Assembly (NCBI GenBank): GCA_947466585.1
Contig: CANIEU010000013.1
Span: 1 to 63,408, forward strand
DNA length: 63,408 nucleotides
Direction of reading: 5' to 3'
Source: Fibrobacterota bacterium
Lineage (GTDB): Bacteria; Fibrobacterota; Fibrobacteria; UBA11236
A program made the position numbers and the translations under genes. This document shows, in pieces, positions 51,939 to 59,665 of this stretch (position 1 is the first letter of the stretch; every line of letters begins with the position of its first letter). The notes beneath the pieces were generated by a model. It was given only the letters and a program-made list of their open reading frames with translations. It did not search any database and had not been told where the DNA came from.

Positions 51939-53108
51939 ATGCACAACGGCGATACTCTGATCATTTCAAACGTCTCGGACGATCCGTTCGCGATTGACTT
52001 GGCCCACATGTGCGGACAGGTCGGGGAAATCGCCGATCTCATCTCGCTCAAGGTTTACGCCAACACCGAGTTTTGTCCGCGCTACATCAGCGACGAGGGT
52101 GATCTGGCCCGCGTGGGGCGTTCGCTCGAAGGCAAGACCGTGGTGATCTGTTCCGCGGCCACCAGCGATACGCGCGGCTCTCTAGCCATGCGTACCATGA
52201 TGCTGGCGCGCGGCGCCAAGGATAACGGCGCGAGCAAGGTCATCCTGGTCGAGCCTGATCTCTTTTTCTCAGCGCAAGATCGCGGACCGCACCGCGCAGA
52301 GGGGGAAGAGAACCGACCCCTGGAAGACCTGAAAAAATTCGACGGCCAGCCCTTCACCGCCAGCCTCTATGCCGACCTGCTCAAGCTCTCCGGTGTAGAT
52401 GCGGTGATCACCGTGCACAATCACAGCTCCAAGGTGCAGCGTCTTTTCGGCCGCGCGTTCGGCGGCGGGTTCTACAACCTGATTCCCGATGCCGTGTATG
52501 CCGACTACTTGCGCTATTCCGATATGGTCGTGCCCGGCCAAGACGGCAGCAATCTCGTGCTGTGCGCCCCCGATGCGGGCGCCTTGCCCTTCGTGCGGCA
52601 AGTGCGTGACTCGCTCAAGCTGCCTGGCGCGGCCTGTATCGTGATGGAAAAGTCTCGCACCGGCGAACGTCAGGTGCGCATGGCGGTGAGCGCCCAGTCC
52701 GATGTGAGCCTCGAGCAACTTGCGGGCAAGGACGTGATCATCCTCGACGATATGGTGCGCACCGGTTCGACCGTGGTCGAGTGTTGCCGCCTTTTGCGCG
52801 AAGGTAGCCCGCGAAAGATCGTGTTCGGCGTCACGCACTTCTACTCTTCGCCCGAAGGGCGCGAGAACCTCAACTCGCCCGCGCTCGACGAAATCCTCGC
52901 GCTCAACACCATACCCTCGATCTTGAATCGCGATAGCCAGGGACGTCTGCGCAAAAAAATGGTCGTCCTCAAAATCGAAAAATGGATTGCCCGGTTTCTA
53001 CTCGATCATTTGGGGAAGGACACTTCGAAGTTCGACGACGATTTTTATTCGGTCGACATGTCCACCAAGAATCCGCGCTGGCGTCCGAACCTGCATATCG
53101 AGCGCTAA
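51939..53108 (+). CDS. prs: Ribose-phosphate pyrophosphokinase (PRPP synthetase), long form
   Basis: About 389 residues, against 310-320 for usual bacterial Prs. The PRPP-binding loop is DVIILDDMVRTGSTVVECC. The ribose-5-phosphate region has VITVHNHSSKVQRLFG, and the N-terminal ATP site is altered: RGSLAMRTMMLARGAKDNGA and FFSAQDRGPHRAEGEENRP. The extra length lies mostly after the PRPP loop and in a C-terminal extension (KIEKWIARFLLDHLGKD). It may be a divergent PRPP synthetase or a related type I phosphoribosyl enzyme. GTG 51915 is an alternative start. Confidence 0.8.
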   Translation: MHNGDTLIISNVSDDPFAIDLAHMCGQVGEIADLISLKVYANTEFCPRYISDEGDLARVGRSLEGKTVVICSAATSDTRGSLAMRTMMLARGAKDNGASKVILVEPDLFFSAQDRGPHRAEGEENRPLEDLKKFDGQPFTASLYADLLKLSGVDAVITVHNHSSKVQRLFGRAFGGGFYNLIPDAVYADYLRYSDMVVPGQDGSNLVLCAPDAGALPFVRQVRDSLKLPGAACIVMEKSRTGERQVRMAVSAQSDVSLEQLAGKDVIILDDMVRTGSTVVECCRLLREGSPRKIVFGVTHFYSSPEGRENLNSPALDEILALNTIPSILNRDSQGRLRKKMVVLKIEKWIARFLLDHLGKDTSKFDDDFYSVDMSTKNPRWRPNLHIER

Positions 53109-53231
53109 TTCCGGCAACACTCCCGGTGCAATTCCCTACGCCTCACCGGCGCCGATCCCGACGTTGCATTCCGCAACGACACGGCGTTTTTTGCTGAGGA
53201 TTGCGCACCCCTGAGTTGCTAGTTTGAGGGT

Positions 53232-54119
53232 ATGGATTTTTCCGCCCTGCGTTCCGAGTTGAAGAAGGGCGACCCGTTGCATTTGCGCGGCCGTCTCATC
53301 GCCTATGTGCGCTATGCGCGACCGGACGACGAGCCGCCGGCCCCCGGTGAAGACACCTCCCCGCTCGAAGCCTTGGTGACCAACGGTATTCTTGCCGTGT
53401 CGGCCAATTACGTGGACCAAAAAAACATCCGTGACTTCTTCCGCAAGGAGTTCGGCATCTCGCTCGAGAAGGGTATCGAAGAGGTCATCGAGCAGGCGCG
53501 GGAATCCGGCGGCCTCGAGGGCGCGCTCGATCCTGAGGCCGTCAAGGAACGCCTCGACTCCATGAAGAACGCCGACTTCATCCCCATCCCCGCGAAGGTC
53601 GCGCACTTCAATACCGAAGCCGAGATGCTGGAGCAGGATGCGGACGTGTATTACCTCGGCGAGTTCACGGTGCTGCCCCACGCGCACCTGTGCGTGAACT
53701 CTTTCCCGATCCTCTACCAAGCCTATTACCGCGAGCAGGAAAACCGCACGGTGGAGCGCGAGATCTCGCAACTGCTCAAAACCATCGAGACTCCCAAGGT
53801 CGGCAAGGGTGAGCCCGCACTTCTTCCCGAGAATTGGAAGCAGCATTTACTCACGGTGTTGATTCCCCGCATCATTTATACGCGCGGGCAGGGCGGTTCC
53901 GACCACGACAAATCCGTGTCCGATTTCCGTGCCTTCATGGATGATTTCGGGTACCCCGAAGATGCCGAGACTGTTCTCACGCTGATTCAAAACACCACCG
54001 ACTTCAACGCGCCCACATTGCGAAAGTTGGAATTGATGGTGTCGAAGGTCGAAGCGCTGCAGGGTGAAGATTACGAGCGGCTCGAGGCGATCCGCCGTGA
54101 ATTGGCCGGAATGGGTTAG
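53232..54119 (+). CDS. Conserved-looking protein of unknown function
   Basis: 295 residues, soluble, no signal peptide, rich in acidic residues and helices. Segments are LRSELKKGDPLHLRGRLIAY, NGILAVSANYVDQKNIRDFF, LYQAYYREQENRTVEREIS and a C-terminal VSKVEALQGEDYERLEAIRR. I do not recognise a family. Codon use resembles its neighbours, so it is a real gene. The stop TAG opens array K. Confidence 0.6.
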   Translation: MDFSALRSELKKGDPLHLRGRLIAYVRYARPDDEPPAPGEDTSPLEALVTNGILAVSANYVDQKNIRDFFRKEFGISLEKGIEEVIEQARESGGLEGALDPEAVKERLDSMKNADFIPIPAKVAHFNTEAEMLEQDADVYYLGEFTVLPHAHLCVNSFPILYQAYYREQENRTVEREISQLLKTIETPKVGKGEPALLPENWKQHLLTVLIPRIIYTRGQGGSDHDKSVSDFRAFMDDFGYPEDAETVLTLIQNTTDFNAPTLRKLELMVSKVEALQGEDYERLEAIRRELAGMG

Positions 54120-54161
54120 CTGCCGTAGCTGCTGTCGTTGCCTTAGCTGTGGTAGCTAGGC
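54117..54161 (+). repeat. Stop-anchored tandem array K, 9-bp unit, five copies
   Basis: TAGCTGCCG, TAGCTGCTG, TCGTTGCCT, TAGCTGTGG and TAGCTAGGC run from 54117 in exact register. The first TAG ends the plus-strand gene, and the last units cover the stop of the convergent lpxH gene (54156-54158). Because the unit is 9 bp, the repeated stops are in frame. Confidence 0.8.
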
Positions 54162-54884
54162 CGCGTAGGTCCGCAGGGAGCACACCCCGTCGGTCATCTC
54201 CACGTACTCCAGCCGTTTCAGCCATTCGCCCGTGTTGACGTAGATGCCTTCGGGCAGGGCTTTCACAAAGCCCGCATGCACATGGCCGTGCATCACGATG
54301 TCATACCCCTGTTTCAGCAGCGTGCGGGCTTCCGCCTCATACCGGTTGAGATCGCGCGGTTCGCCATGATGCTGGTCGCGCGAGGTCTTGCCGACCCCGA
54401 GCGCGATCTTCATCCCGAAATCTGGATGGAGCAGCTTCCAAGCCCAGTTCGATAAGGGATGCCGCAGGATCTTCTGCACAATGCGGTACTTCCAGTCGGC
54501 GGGGTTCATGCCGTCGCCGTGCAGCAAAAGAAGGCGCTTGCCCTGCAGGTGTGCTTCGAAGGGCCCGTCATGCGTGACGATGTCGAGCGATTTCTCGAAG
54601 AAGGTGCCGAGGTTGAAGTCGTGGTTGCCGCCGGCGTAGTGGATCTCCATCCCGGATTTGCGGAGACGGTGAAGTGCGGCAAGGACACCGATGTGGTGCT
54701 TGGGGATGAAATGCCGGTACTCCATCCAAAACTCGAATACGTCGCCGAGCAAGTAGAGCTGTGTGACCGTGCCTTCGAGCCCGAGCAGAAAACGCTCGAA
54801 CAGGGCTTCGCGATCCCCGCGGGCTCCGGCGTAGGCCGTGCCCAGGTGCAGGTCCGAAACGAAAATGGCGCGTGGGGTATTCAT
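54156..54884 (-). CDS. lpxH: UDP-2,3-diacylglucosamine diphosphatase (LpxH-like)
   Basis: About 242 residues, calcineurin-like metallophosphoesterase. Metal-binding motifs are AIFVSDLHLG, YLLGDVFEFW, YAGGNHDFN, LLLHGDGMN and VMHGHVHAGF. These match LpxH/YbbF, which cleaves UDP-2,3-diacylglucosamine to lipid X in lipid A synthesis, at the cytosolic face of the inner membrane. A related phosphoesterase role cannot be excluded. ATG 54884 is preferred over GTG 54890. Confidence 0.83.
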   Translation of the reverse strand: MNTPRAIFVSDLHLGTAYAGARGDREALFERFLLGLEGTVTQLYLLGDVFEFWMEYRHFIPKHHIGVLAALHRLRKSGMEIHYAGGNHDFNLGTFFEKSLDIVTHDGPFEAHLQGKRLLLLHGDGMNPADWKYRIVQKILRHPLSNWAWKLLHPDFGMKIALGVGKTSRDQHHGEPRDLNRYEAEARTLLKQGYDIVMHGHVHAGFVKALPEGIYVNTGEWLKRLEYVEMTDGVCSLRTYAA

Positions 54885-54910
54885 CAGCACGGGTAATCTA
54901 ATTTATCAGC

Positions 54911-55228
54911 ATGCTTGAAACCGCTTCGCCCCATAAACTTCATGTCCTCATCTGCACCAACGCCCGCCACGACGGCACACCCTCCTGCGGTGATTCGGGC
55001 GAGGCGCAGAAGATTTTCGAGACGCTGAAAATGGATCTGAAGGAAGCCAAGCTGCCGGTGCGGGTGTCGCGGACGGGCTGCCTGGGGCCGTGCGCTCAGG
55101 GCCCCAACGTAATGTGCTACGGGCAGCAGGGCGCTCCCGGCGTGTGGTTTCAGGCGGTTGGGGAGGGCGATGTGCCGGTTATCGAGGCACGGGTGAAGGA
55201 ATGGGTCGATGCCGTATTCAGACCGTGA
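54911..55228 (+). CDS. Thioredoxin-like [2Fe-2S] ferredoxin
   Basis: 105 residues of the thioredoxin-fold ferredoxin family (also seen in NuoE C-termini). The cluster cysteines are in LICTNARHD, PSCGDSG, and the pair in RTGCLGPCAQGPNVMCY. VWFQAVGEGDV is the usual C-terminal strand. It transfers electrons in the cytosol; the partner is unknown. Its end overlaps the YoaK-type gene by 20 nt. Confidence 0.85.
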   Translation: MLETASPHKLHVLICTNARHDGTPSCGDSGEAQKIFETLKMDLKEAKLPVRVSRTGCLGPCAQGPNVMCYGQQGAPGVWFQAVGEGDVPVIEARVKEWVDAVFRP

Positions 55229-55901
55229 TCGTATTCGGGAATCCGCCTCCGCGGATCCGCTAATCCTGTTAGGGGGCGCTTACCTCGCCTTCATCGCAGG
55301 CTACGTCAATACGGTTTCGCTCGGATACTTTCACGTTCCGGTCAGCCACATGACCGGCGCGATCACACGGCTCGGCATGGACACGGCCGCCCTCAACTTT
55401 CATGATTTCCGGAATATCTTCTACATCTTCTTCGGGTTTCTGGTCGGCGCGACTGTTTCGGGCACGATCATCGGCTCCAACAATCTGCGCCCTGCGCGGG
55501 AATACTTGTGGATACTGTTGCTCGAGAGTGCCGCTTTGGGGCTCTGTTTTTATCTGTTTCGTTACGGATTGAACGGAGGGTTGTTCTTTGCGGCTCTGGC
55601 CTGCGGCCTTCAAAACGCCATGGCCAGCACCTATCTCGGCCTCATCATTCGCACGACGCATATGACCGGCATTGTGACCGATCTGGGCATTTTGATCGGG
55701 CATGCGCTGCGGCATCGGCACATTCGTCTCTGGAAGATTTCATTTCTGATGTTGGTTTTGGTCGGCTTCTTCGCCGGGGGAGTTTCGGCGTTCCTAGCGT
55801 TCCGCATGGTCCGGTTTACTGCGCTGCTCGTCCCGGCTGGCATGTGCCTCGCGGCTGCGGTCGGGTTTTACACGCTGCGGGTGAGGAAGCGGTTCATCTA
55901 G
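55209..55901 (+). CDS. YoaK family (DUF1275) membrane protein
   Basis: 230 residues with six helices. The start of the first helix block is LLGGAYLAFIAGYVNTVSLG, then VSHMTGAITRLGMDTAA and CGLQNAMASTYLGLIIRTTH, MTGIVTDLG. These are hallmarks of DUF1275, a family of unknown function possibly in small-molecule transport. It overlaps the ferredoxin gene, so co-expression is likely. Confidence 0.85.
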   Translation: MPYSDRDRIRESASADPLILLGGAYLAFIAGYVNTVSLGYFHVPVSHMTGAITRLGMDTAALNFHDFRNIFYIFFGFLVGATVSGTIIGSNNLRPAREYLWILLLESAALGLCFYLFRYGLNGGLFFAALACGLQNAMASTYLGLIIRTTHMTGIVTDLGILIGHALRHRHIRLWKISFLMLVLVGFFAGGVSAFLAFRMVRFTALLVPAGMCLAAAVGFYTLRVRKRFI

Positions 55902-55933
55902 CCGTCTCCTCGCATCCTAAGTGTGACTGCTGC

Positions 55934-56356
55934 TCAAGCCTTCCCCGTCTCCACGACCTTCTTCATCCCCTCCAGAACCATCGCCCAGTTCTTTACCGCC
56001 TGTGCATTGGCCTCCTCGGACGCATTGTTGTCTTGCGACACCTTGACCTTGGTCTGGCCGTCTTCACGACTCAAATCCGTCGTGATCACGTGATGGTTCT
56101 CCGGTGTATCAGGGCCGGACATCGGGCTGTAGTAGTCGTACTGTAGCTGCGTCTCTGGGTCGAAGTTCAGAAGAATTCCCGTGTCCTCGTACGGTTTACC
56201 TTCCCACTCTCCCTTCCAAGTGATCGACCCGCCTTCACGCCAGTTGGAGATCAAGGTCGCGCCGAACATATACTGCTTGACCTTGTCCGGGTTCACCAGT
56301 GCATCCCAAACTTTTTCGGGCGAGGCGTTGATGAGAATCGAAGCGGTGGCGATCAT
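55934..56356 (-). CDS. SRPBCC (AHSA1-like START) domain protein
   Basis: 140 residues. IATASILINASPEKVWDALV opens the SRPBCC fold, followed by GGSITWKGEWEGKPYEDTGI, YDYYSPMSG and a C-terminal long helix (AVKNWAMVLEGMKKVVETG). These proteins form a hydrophobic cavity for ligands; this group is related to the C-terminus of Hsp90 activator Aha1. It is coupled to the FMN reductase gene by a 4-nt overlap. Confidence 0.85.
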   Translation of the reverse strand: MIATASILINASPEKVWDALVNPDKVKQYMFGATLISNWREGGSITWKGEWEGKPYEDTGILLNFDPETQLQYDYYSPMSGPDTPENHHVITTDLSREDGQTKVKVSQDNNASEEANAQAVKNWAMVLEGMKKVVETGKA

Positions 56357-56889
56357 GTGTTTACTCCGGTTGAATGTTGTTCCAAAGCCGCGAACATCCG
56401 ACGGATGCTCGGGGAAAATTCAGGGTGCGCGGCGATTCCGGCGGCGTCGAGTTTGCTGCCGCGCAGCGGAACTTCGATGGAAACCGTCTTCAAGTGTTTT
56501 CCACCCATGATGCGCAATGTCTCGATGAGGGAGGCCTGTGCATATTCTCCCGGCGGCGTGGCATTGAGAAGGGCAAAGGGCTTATCCGTCATCTCCATGC
56601 CGCCTACGAGCCAGTCGAGGGCGTTCTTCATCACGCCGGGCACACCGTGTGCGTATTCCGGGCTCGAGATCAGGAGGACGTCGCATGCATCCACTGCCGC
56701 ACGCCACTGTGCCGCAACATCGGGTAATCCGGCCTCTTCAATATCTGGATTGAAATGGAGGAGGTCATCCAGCGGGCCGCGGACCGTGACGAAAAACCCC
56801 GCAGGTGCGAGCAGGCGTACGGCTTCGAGTAGCCGGAGGTTGGAGGAGCCGGTGCGAAGGCTTCCCGATACGGCGAGCAGATTCATCAA
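56353..56889 (-). CDS. NADPH-dependent FMN reductase family protein
   Basis: 178 residues with a flavodoxin-like fold. The phosphate loop is AVSGSLRTGSSNLRLL and the flavin site has LLISSPEYAHGVPGVMKNAL. Family members reduce FMN, quinones or azo dyes. MM at the N-terminus leaves the start at 56889 or 56886. A tautomerase remnant lies 9 nt upstream on the same strand, so this was probably a three-gene unit. Confidence 0.88.
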   Translation of the reverse strand: MMNLLAVSGSLRTGSSNLRLLEAVRLLAPAGFFVTVRGPLDDLLHFNPDIEEAGLPDVAAQWRAAVDACDVLLISSPEYAHGVPGVMKNALDWLVGGMEMTDKPFALLNATPPGEYAQASLIETLRIMGGKHLKTVSIEVPLRGSKLDAAGIAAHPEFSPSIRRMFAALEQHSTGVNT

Positions 56890-56898
56890 TGCTGTCTC

Positions 56899-57012
56899 TC
56901 AGACGTTGATCTTGTGGTTCAGGGCGATCTCGTCGCCGTGCTTGCCGCGGAAGCGGTTGTCTCGAATAGTGAGGAGCCGTTCCTTGATCCCGAATATTTT
57001 GACCTGTGCCAT
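56899..57012 (-). pseudogene. Internally deleted tautomerase (4-oxalocrotonate tautomerase family)
   Basis: A 37-codon frame from ATG 57012, with GGAG about 10 nt upstream. The first half, MAQVKIFGIKERLLTIRD, matches the N-terminus, and the second half, NRFRGKHGDEIALNHKINV, matches the C-terminus of tautomerase proteins about 125-130 residues long. Roughly 90 middle residues are missing, and the join is in frame. The family's usual catalytic residue is an N-terminal Pro1; here residue 2 is Ala. It is either a fresh deletion or a mini-protein. Confidence 0.55.
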
Positions 57013-57066
57013 CGAACGGAATCTCCGGAAAGAAAGAGCGGATTCTCGATCAAACCATTTGGAAAT

Positions 57067-57891
57067 CTAGGCAAACAGCGGCTTGATTTTTTCCTCGAAT
57101 ATCGCGTGTCCCGACATGCCATTCAATTGCAGATCGGTCATTTCTTCAAGCGGTTGGTCGAGCACGCCCACGGCCACGGGAATGAATTTATGCGCGGCAC
57201 CCGCGTGAGTTACCACCGCACGGGGAAAGGTCTTGAAAAAGGCTTCGAAATGAGGGTGGGTGGAGAACAATCCCTTCAAATCCCATGTCAGGCCCTGCGC
57301 ATCCATTTCCATCAGGATCGACGAAGAGCAGATGTCTTCGATGAGAACGGGCACATCTGAAACTTCACGCGAGTAAACGGCATCGGGATGATACGCTTCC
57401 ACGCCCGGGTTAAAATACTGGCGGCCGAAGGTGAGGTCGATGACCGTAAACGGCGGTGCGAACAGCCAAGCGTGGCCGGCGTCGATCGCGCCATGATCCA
57501 CGGGCCAATAAAACCCGCGCGGGATTTCCGTGTGCTCGGGGTAGGTGGTGGTCAAGGCGCCGAGCACGGGAAAGTTCCACACCCCCAGCTTGTCGAGCAT
57601 GCGGGAGAGGGCGAGGGACATGTCGATGCAGGCGCCGAGTCGGCCATCCTCGATCAATTCCTGATGCAGAATATCGCATACGGTTTGCAGGGTCTTTTCC
57701 GCGTAGGCGAGGTATTCAGGAGTGTAGGGGCGCTCCTTGACGAAGCGGGCGTACAGATTTCGATAGTCGGGGTCGCCAGCGAGCCGTTCGGCAAAAGCCG
57801 GGTGGTCGAAGAATCCGGGGGCATCCACCGGGATGCCGGCCTCCTCAAATTCCCGCACGATGTCTTCGAAGCGGTCTGTATAGGAAGGCAT
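57067..57891 (-). CDS. Unknown protein with a transglutaminase-like Cys-His-Asp arrangement
   Basis: 274 residues, soluble, no signal peptide. A possible triad is Cys in RLGACIDMSLALSRMLDKLG (about residue 87), His in IDAGHAWLFAPP (about 139) and Asp in FTVIDLTFGRQ (about 147). The spacing and the helix after Cys match the transglutaminase/papain-like fold, but overall I recognise no named family. The C-terminus is helical and acidic. It stands alone between the tautomerase remnant and the pseudouridine synthase. Confidence 0.6.
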   Translation of the reverse strand: MPSYTDRFEDIVREFEEAGIPVDAPGFFDHPAFAERLAGDPDYRNLYARFVKERPYTPEYLAYAEKTLQTVCDILHQELIEDGRLGACIDMSLALSRMLDKLGVWNFPVLGALTTTYPEHTEIPRGFYWPVDHGAIDAGHAWLFAPPFTVIDLTFGRQYFNPGVEAYHPDAVYSREVSDVPVLIEDICSSSILMEMDAQGLTWDLKGLFSTHPHFEAFFKTFPRAVVTHAGAAHKFIPVAVGVLDQPLEEMTDLQLNGMSGHAIFEEKIKPLFA

Positions 57892-57938
57892 CGGGACAAC
57901 TTAGCTCCATGAAGGGCCGGAGCGGTCTCCGGCGTATT

Positions 57939-58976
57939 TCAAGCGCGCGGAAACTCCATCCCCAAGGCGTTTCGGAGCAAGGATTCATCCGCCTCGGGAA
58001 AATAGCGGCGGAAGTCTTCGGGTAGATCGAAGTCGTTGGCGGCAATGCCCGTGCCGTCTTCCGCGCGAATCTCCAGACTCACCGCGTGCAACAGCTGACG
58101 GGGAGAACCGAGCCGCCCGATATCTTCGTCGGTCAATTCGCCTTCAAGGCGCTTCAGGTAGTAGTAGCCGTCGTGCGCATAGACCTTGTCCCCCACGATC
58201 GGAAAGCCGAGGTCGACCAGGTGGGTACGAATCTGATGTTTACGCCCTGTCACGGGACGCGCAATGACCAAGGTCTTGTTGCCTGAGGTGAGCAAAGGTT
58301 GGAAGAGCGTGGAAGCCGCCTTTCCCTCGGGATGCACCCACATGCGGCTGCGGATGGGGTGTTCCGGTCCCGGGGGAACTTCTGCCAAGGGGCCGTCGTG
58401 GCGCGTCTCCTGCGTCATCACGCCGTGAACCACCGCGAGGTAGGCTTTCGTCCACACCATGCCCGGCGCGGTGGGGGCGAAGCGACGCAGCGCCTCGCGG
58501 CCGCGTGCGAAGGCCACGATCCCGCTGGTTTCCACATCGAGCCGGTTCAGGGGAGACCAAGCCTCGTCCTGCTTGAAAGAACGGTACAGGTTGGCCAAAA
58601 CGTGCACGAACACCTTGCCGGTTTTGTGGACGGGCAGGCCGGATGGCTTGTGTACGAGCGCCACATCGCCGATCGCCGTGATCTCATGGAAATCGATGGG
58701 AACGGCGGGCTCCTCGTAATCCTCGACCCGATACTCCAGACGCATGCCGCGCGTCACCGGTTGCTCCGGTGTGCCCGCAGCACCCTCCAGCGTGACGCGA
58801 CCGTCCCGGATGCGAGCGGTCCATTCCTCCGTCGTGTGGTAGGGGAACCGCTTGAGCAACAGGTCCAAAAAAGAAACGCCGCCCCCGGCGATGTCGTCGG
58901 GAGCGGCGATATGGGAAAAGGTTTTTTGAACGCGCCGTGTGCTGCCGGTCGACGGGACTTTGCCCGGGGTCGGCAT
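57939..58976 (-). CDS. RluA/RluD-family pseudouridine synthase
   Basis: 345 residues. The catalytic Asp is in LNRLDVETSGIVAFARG. LVHKPSGLPVHKTG and TGRKHQIRTHLVDLGFPIVG are the other family blocks. The N-terminal region (FLDLLLKRFPYHTTEEWTAR) looks like an S4-type RNA-binding domain. It probably modifies rRNA or tRNA uridines; the exact site cannot be told. The TlpA-like gene ends 6 bp upstream on the same strand. Confidence 0.9.
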   Translation of the reverse strand: MPTPGKVPSTGSTRRVQKTFSHIAAPDDIAGGGVSFLDLLLKRFPYHTTEEWTARIRDGRVTLEGAAGTPEQPVTRGMRLEYRVEDYEEPAVPIDFHEITAIGDVALVHKPSGLPVHKTGKVFVHVLANLYRSFKQDEAWSPLNRLDVETSGIVAFARGREALRRFAPTAPGMVWTKAYLAVVHGVMTQETRHDGPLAEVPPGPEHPIRSRMWVHPEGKAASTLFQPLLTSGNKTLVIARPVTGRKHQIRTHLVDLGFPIVGDKVYAHDGYYYLKRLEGELTDEDIGRLGSPRQLLHAVSLEIRAEDGTGIAANDFDLPEDFRRYFPEADESLLRNALGMEFPRA

Positions 58977-58982
58977 GCGGGA

Positions 58983-59534
58983 TTACTTCTTTTTGAGGGC
59001 CGGCCAGCTGGCGGCGGCCATGCGCACTTCCAGCGGGGTGTTTTCTTCGTTGAAGCTCGTCCAGCGGATGTACTCGCCCTTTTCGTTGATCAGGTAGATC
59101 ACCGGGATGGTGCCCACGCCGAAGTTCTCGCCGAAGGTGCGGTCGGCATCCTGCATCATCGGCATGCGTACGCCGAAGTCGCGGATGAAGCCGCGAATGT
59201 CGTCTTCGCTGTTATAGGCGATAGCCATGGCCAACGAGGCGTATCCCTTGGCACCCAGTTCGTCGGCCATGCGCTGCACGTACGGCGCGGCGTGCTGGCA
59301 GTGGGGGCACTTCGCCGAGAAATAGAACAGCAACATGCGGCGACCTTCAAACTGCGAAAAAGTCAGCTTCGGGTTCGAGAGGGGCTTGATGTCGAGTTTG
59401 AAGTTGATGCGGTCGCGCTTGCCCTTTTTGTCGAGTTCGAAGGTTTTCGGCGCTTCGGGGCCTTGAACCTGGGCAGGGGCGAGGGAGATACCGAGGAGCA
59501 GAGCGGCGGTGGTGACGACGGTCGAAATACGCAT
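58983..59534 (-). CDS. Periplasmic thioredoxin-like (TlpA/ResA-type) protein
   Basis: 183 residues from ATG 59534. The signal peptide is STVVTTAALLLGISLAPAQ. The redox motif is CPHC in LFYFSAKCPHCQHAAPY, with a cis-Pro in GTIPVIYLINEKGEYI. TlpA-like proteins reduce disulfides in the periplasm, often for cytochrome maturation. AAGGA lies about 11 nt before the start. It is divergent from galE. Confidence 0.82.
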   Translation of the reverse strand: MRISTVVTTAALLLGISLAPAQVQGPEAPKTFELDKKGKRDRINFKLDIKPLSNPKLTFSQFEGRRMLLFYFSAKCPHCQHAAPYVQRMADELGAKGYASLAMAIAYNSEDDIRGFIRDFGVRMPMMQDADRTFGENFGVGTIPVIYLINEKGEYIRWTSFNEENTPLEVRMAAASWPALKKK

Positions 59535-59665
59535 GGCCAAAGTGTCCTTCCGGGCGAGTTCAGGTACAAGATACAAGGCCCGGGCGGTGGGAACAAGACG
59601 GTGGGGCCGTCCATCTGGTGGCTGCTCTTCTTATATTGCCCGGGGCAATTCACTCCGGGGGTTTC

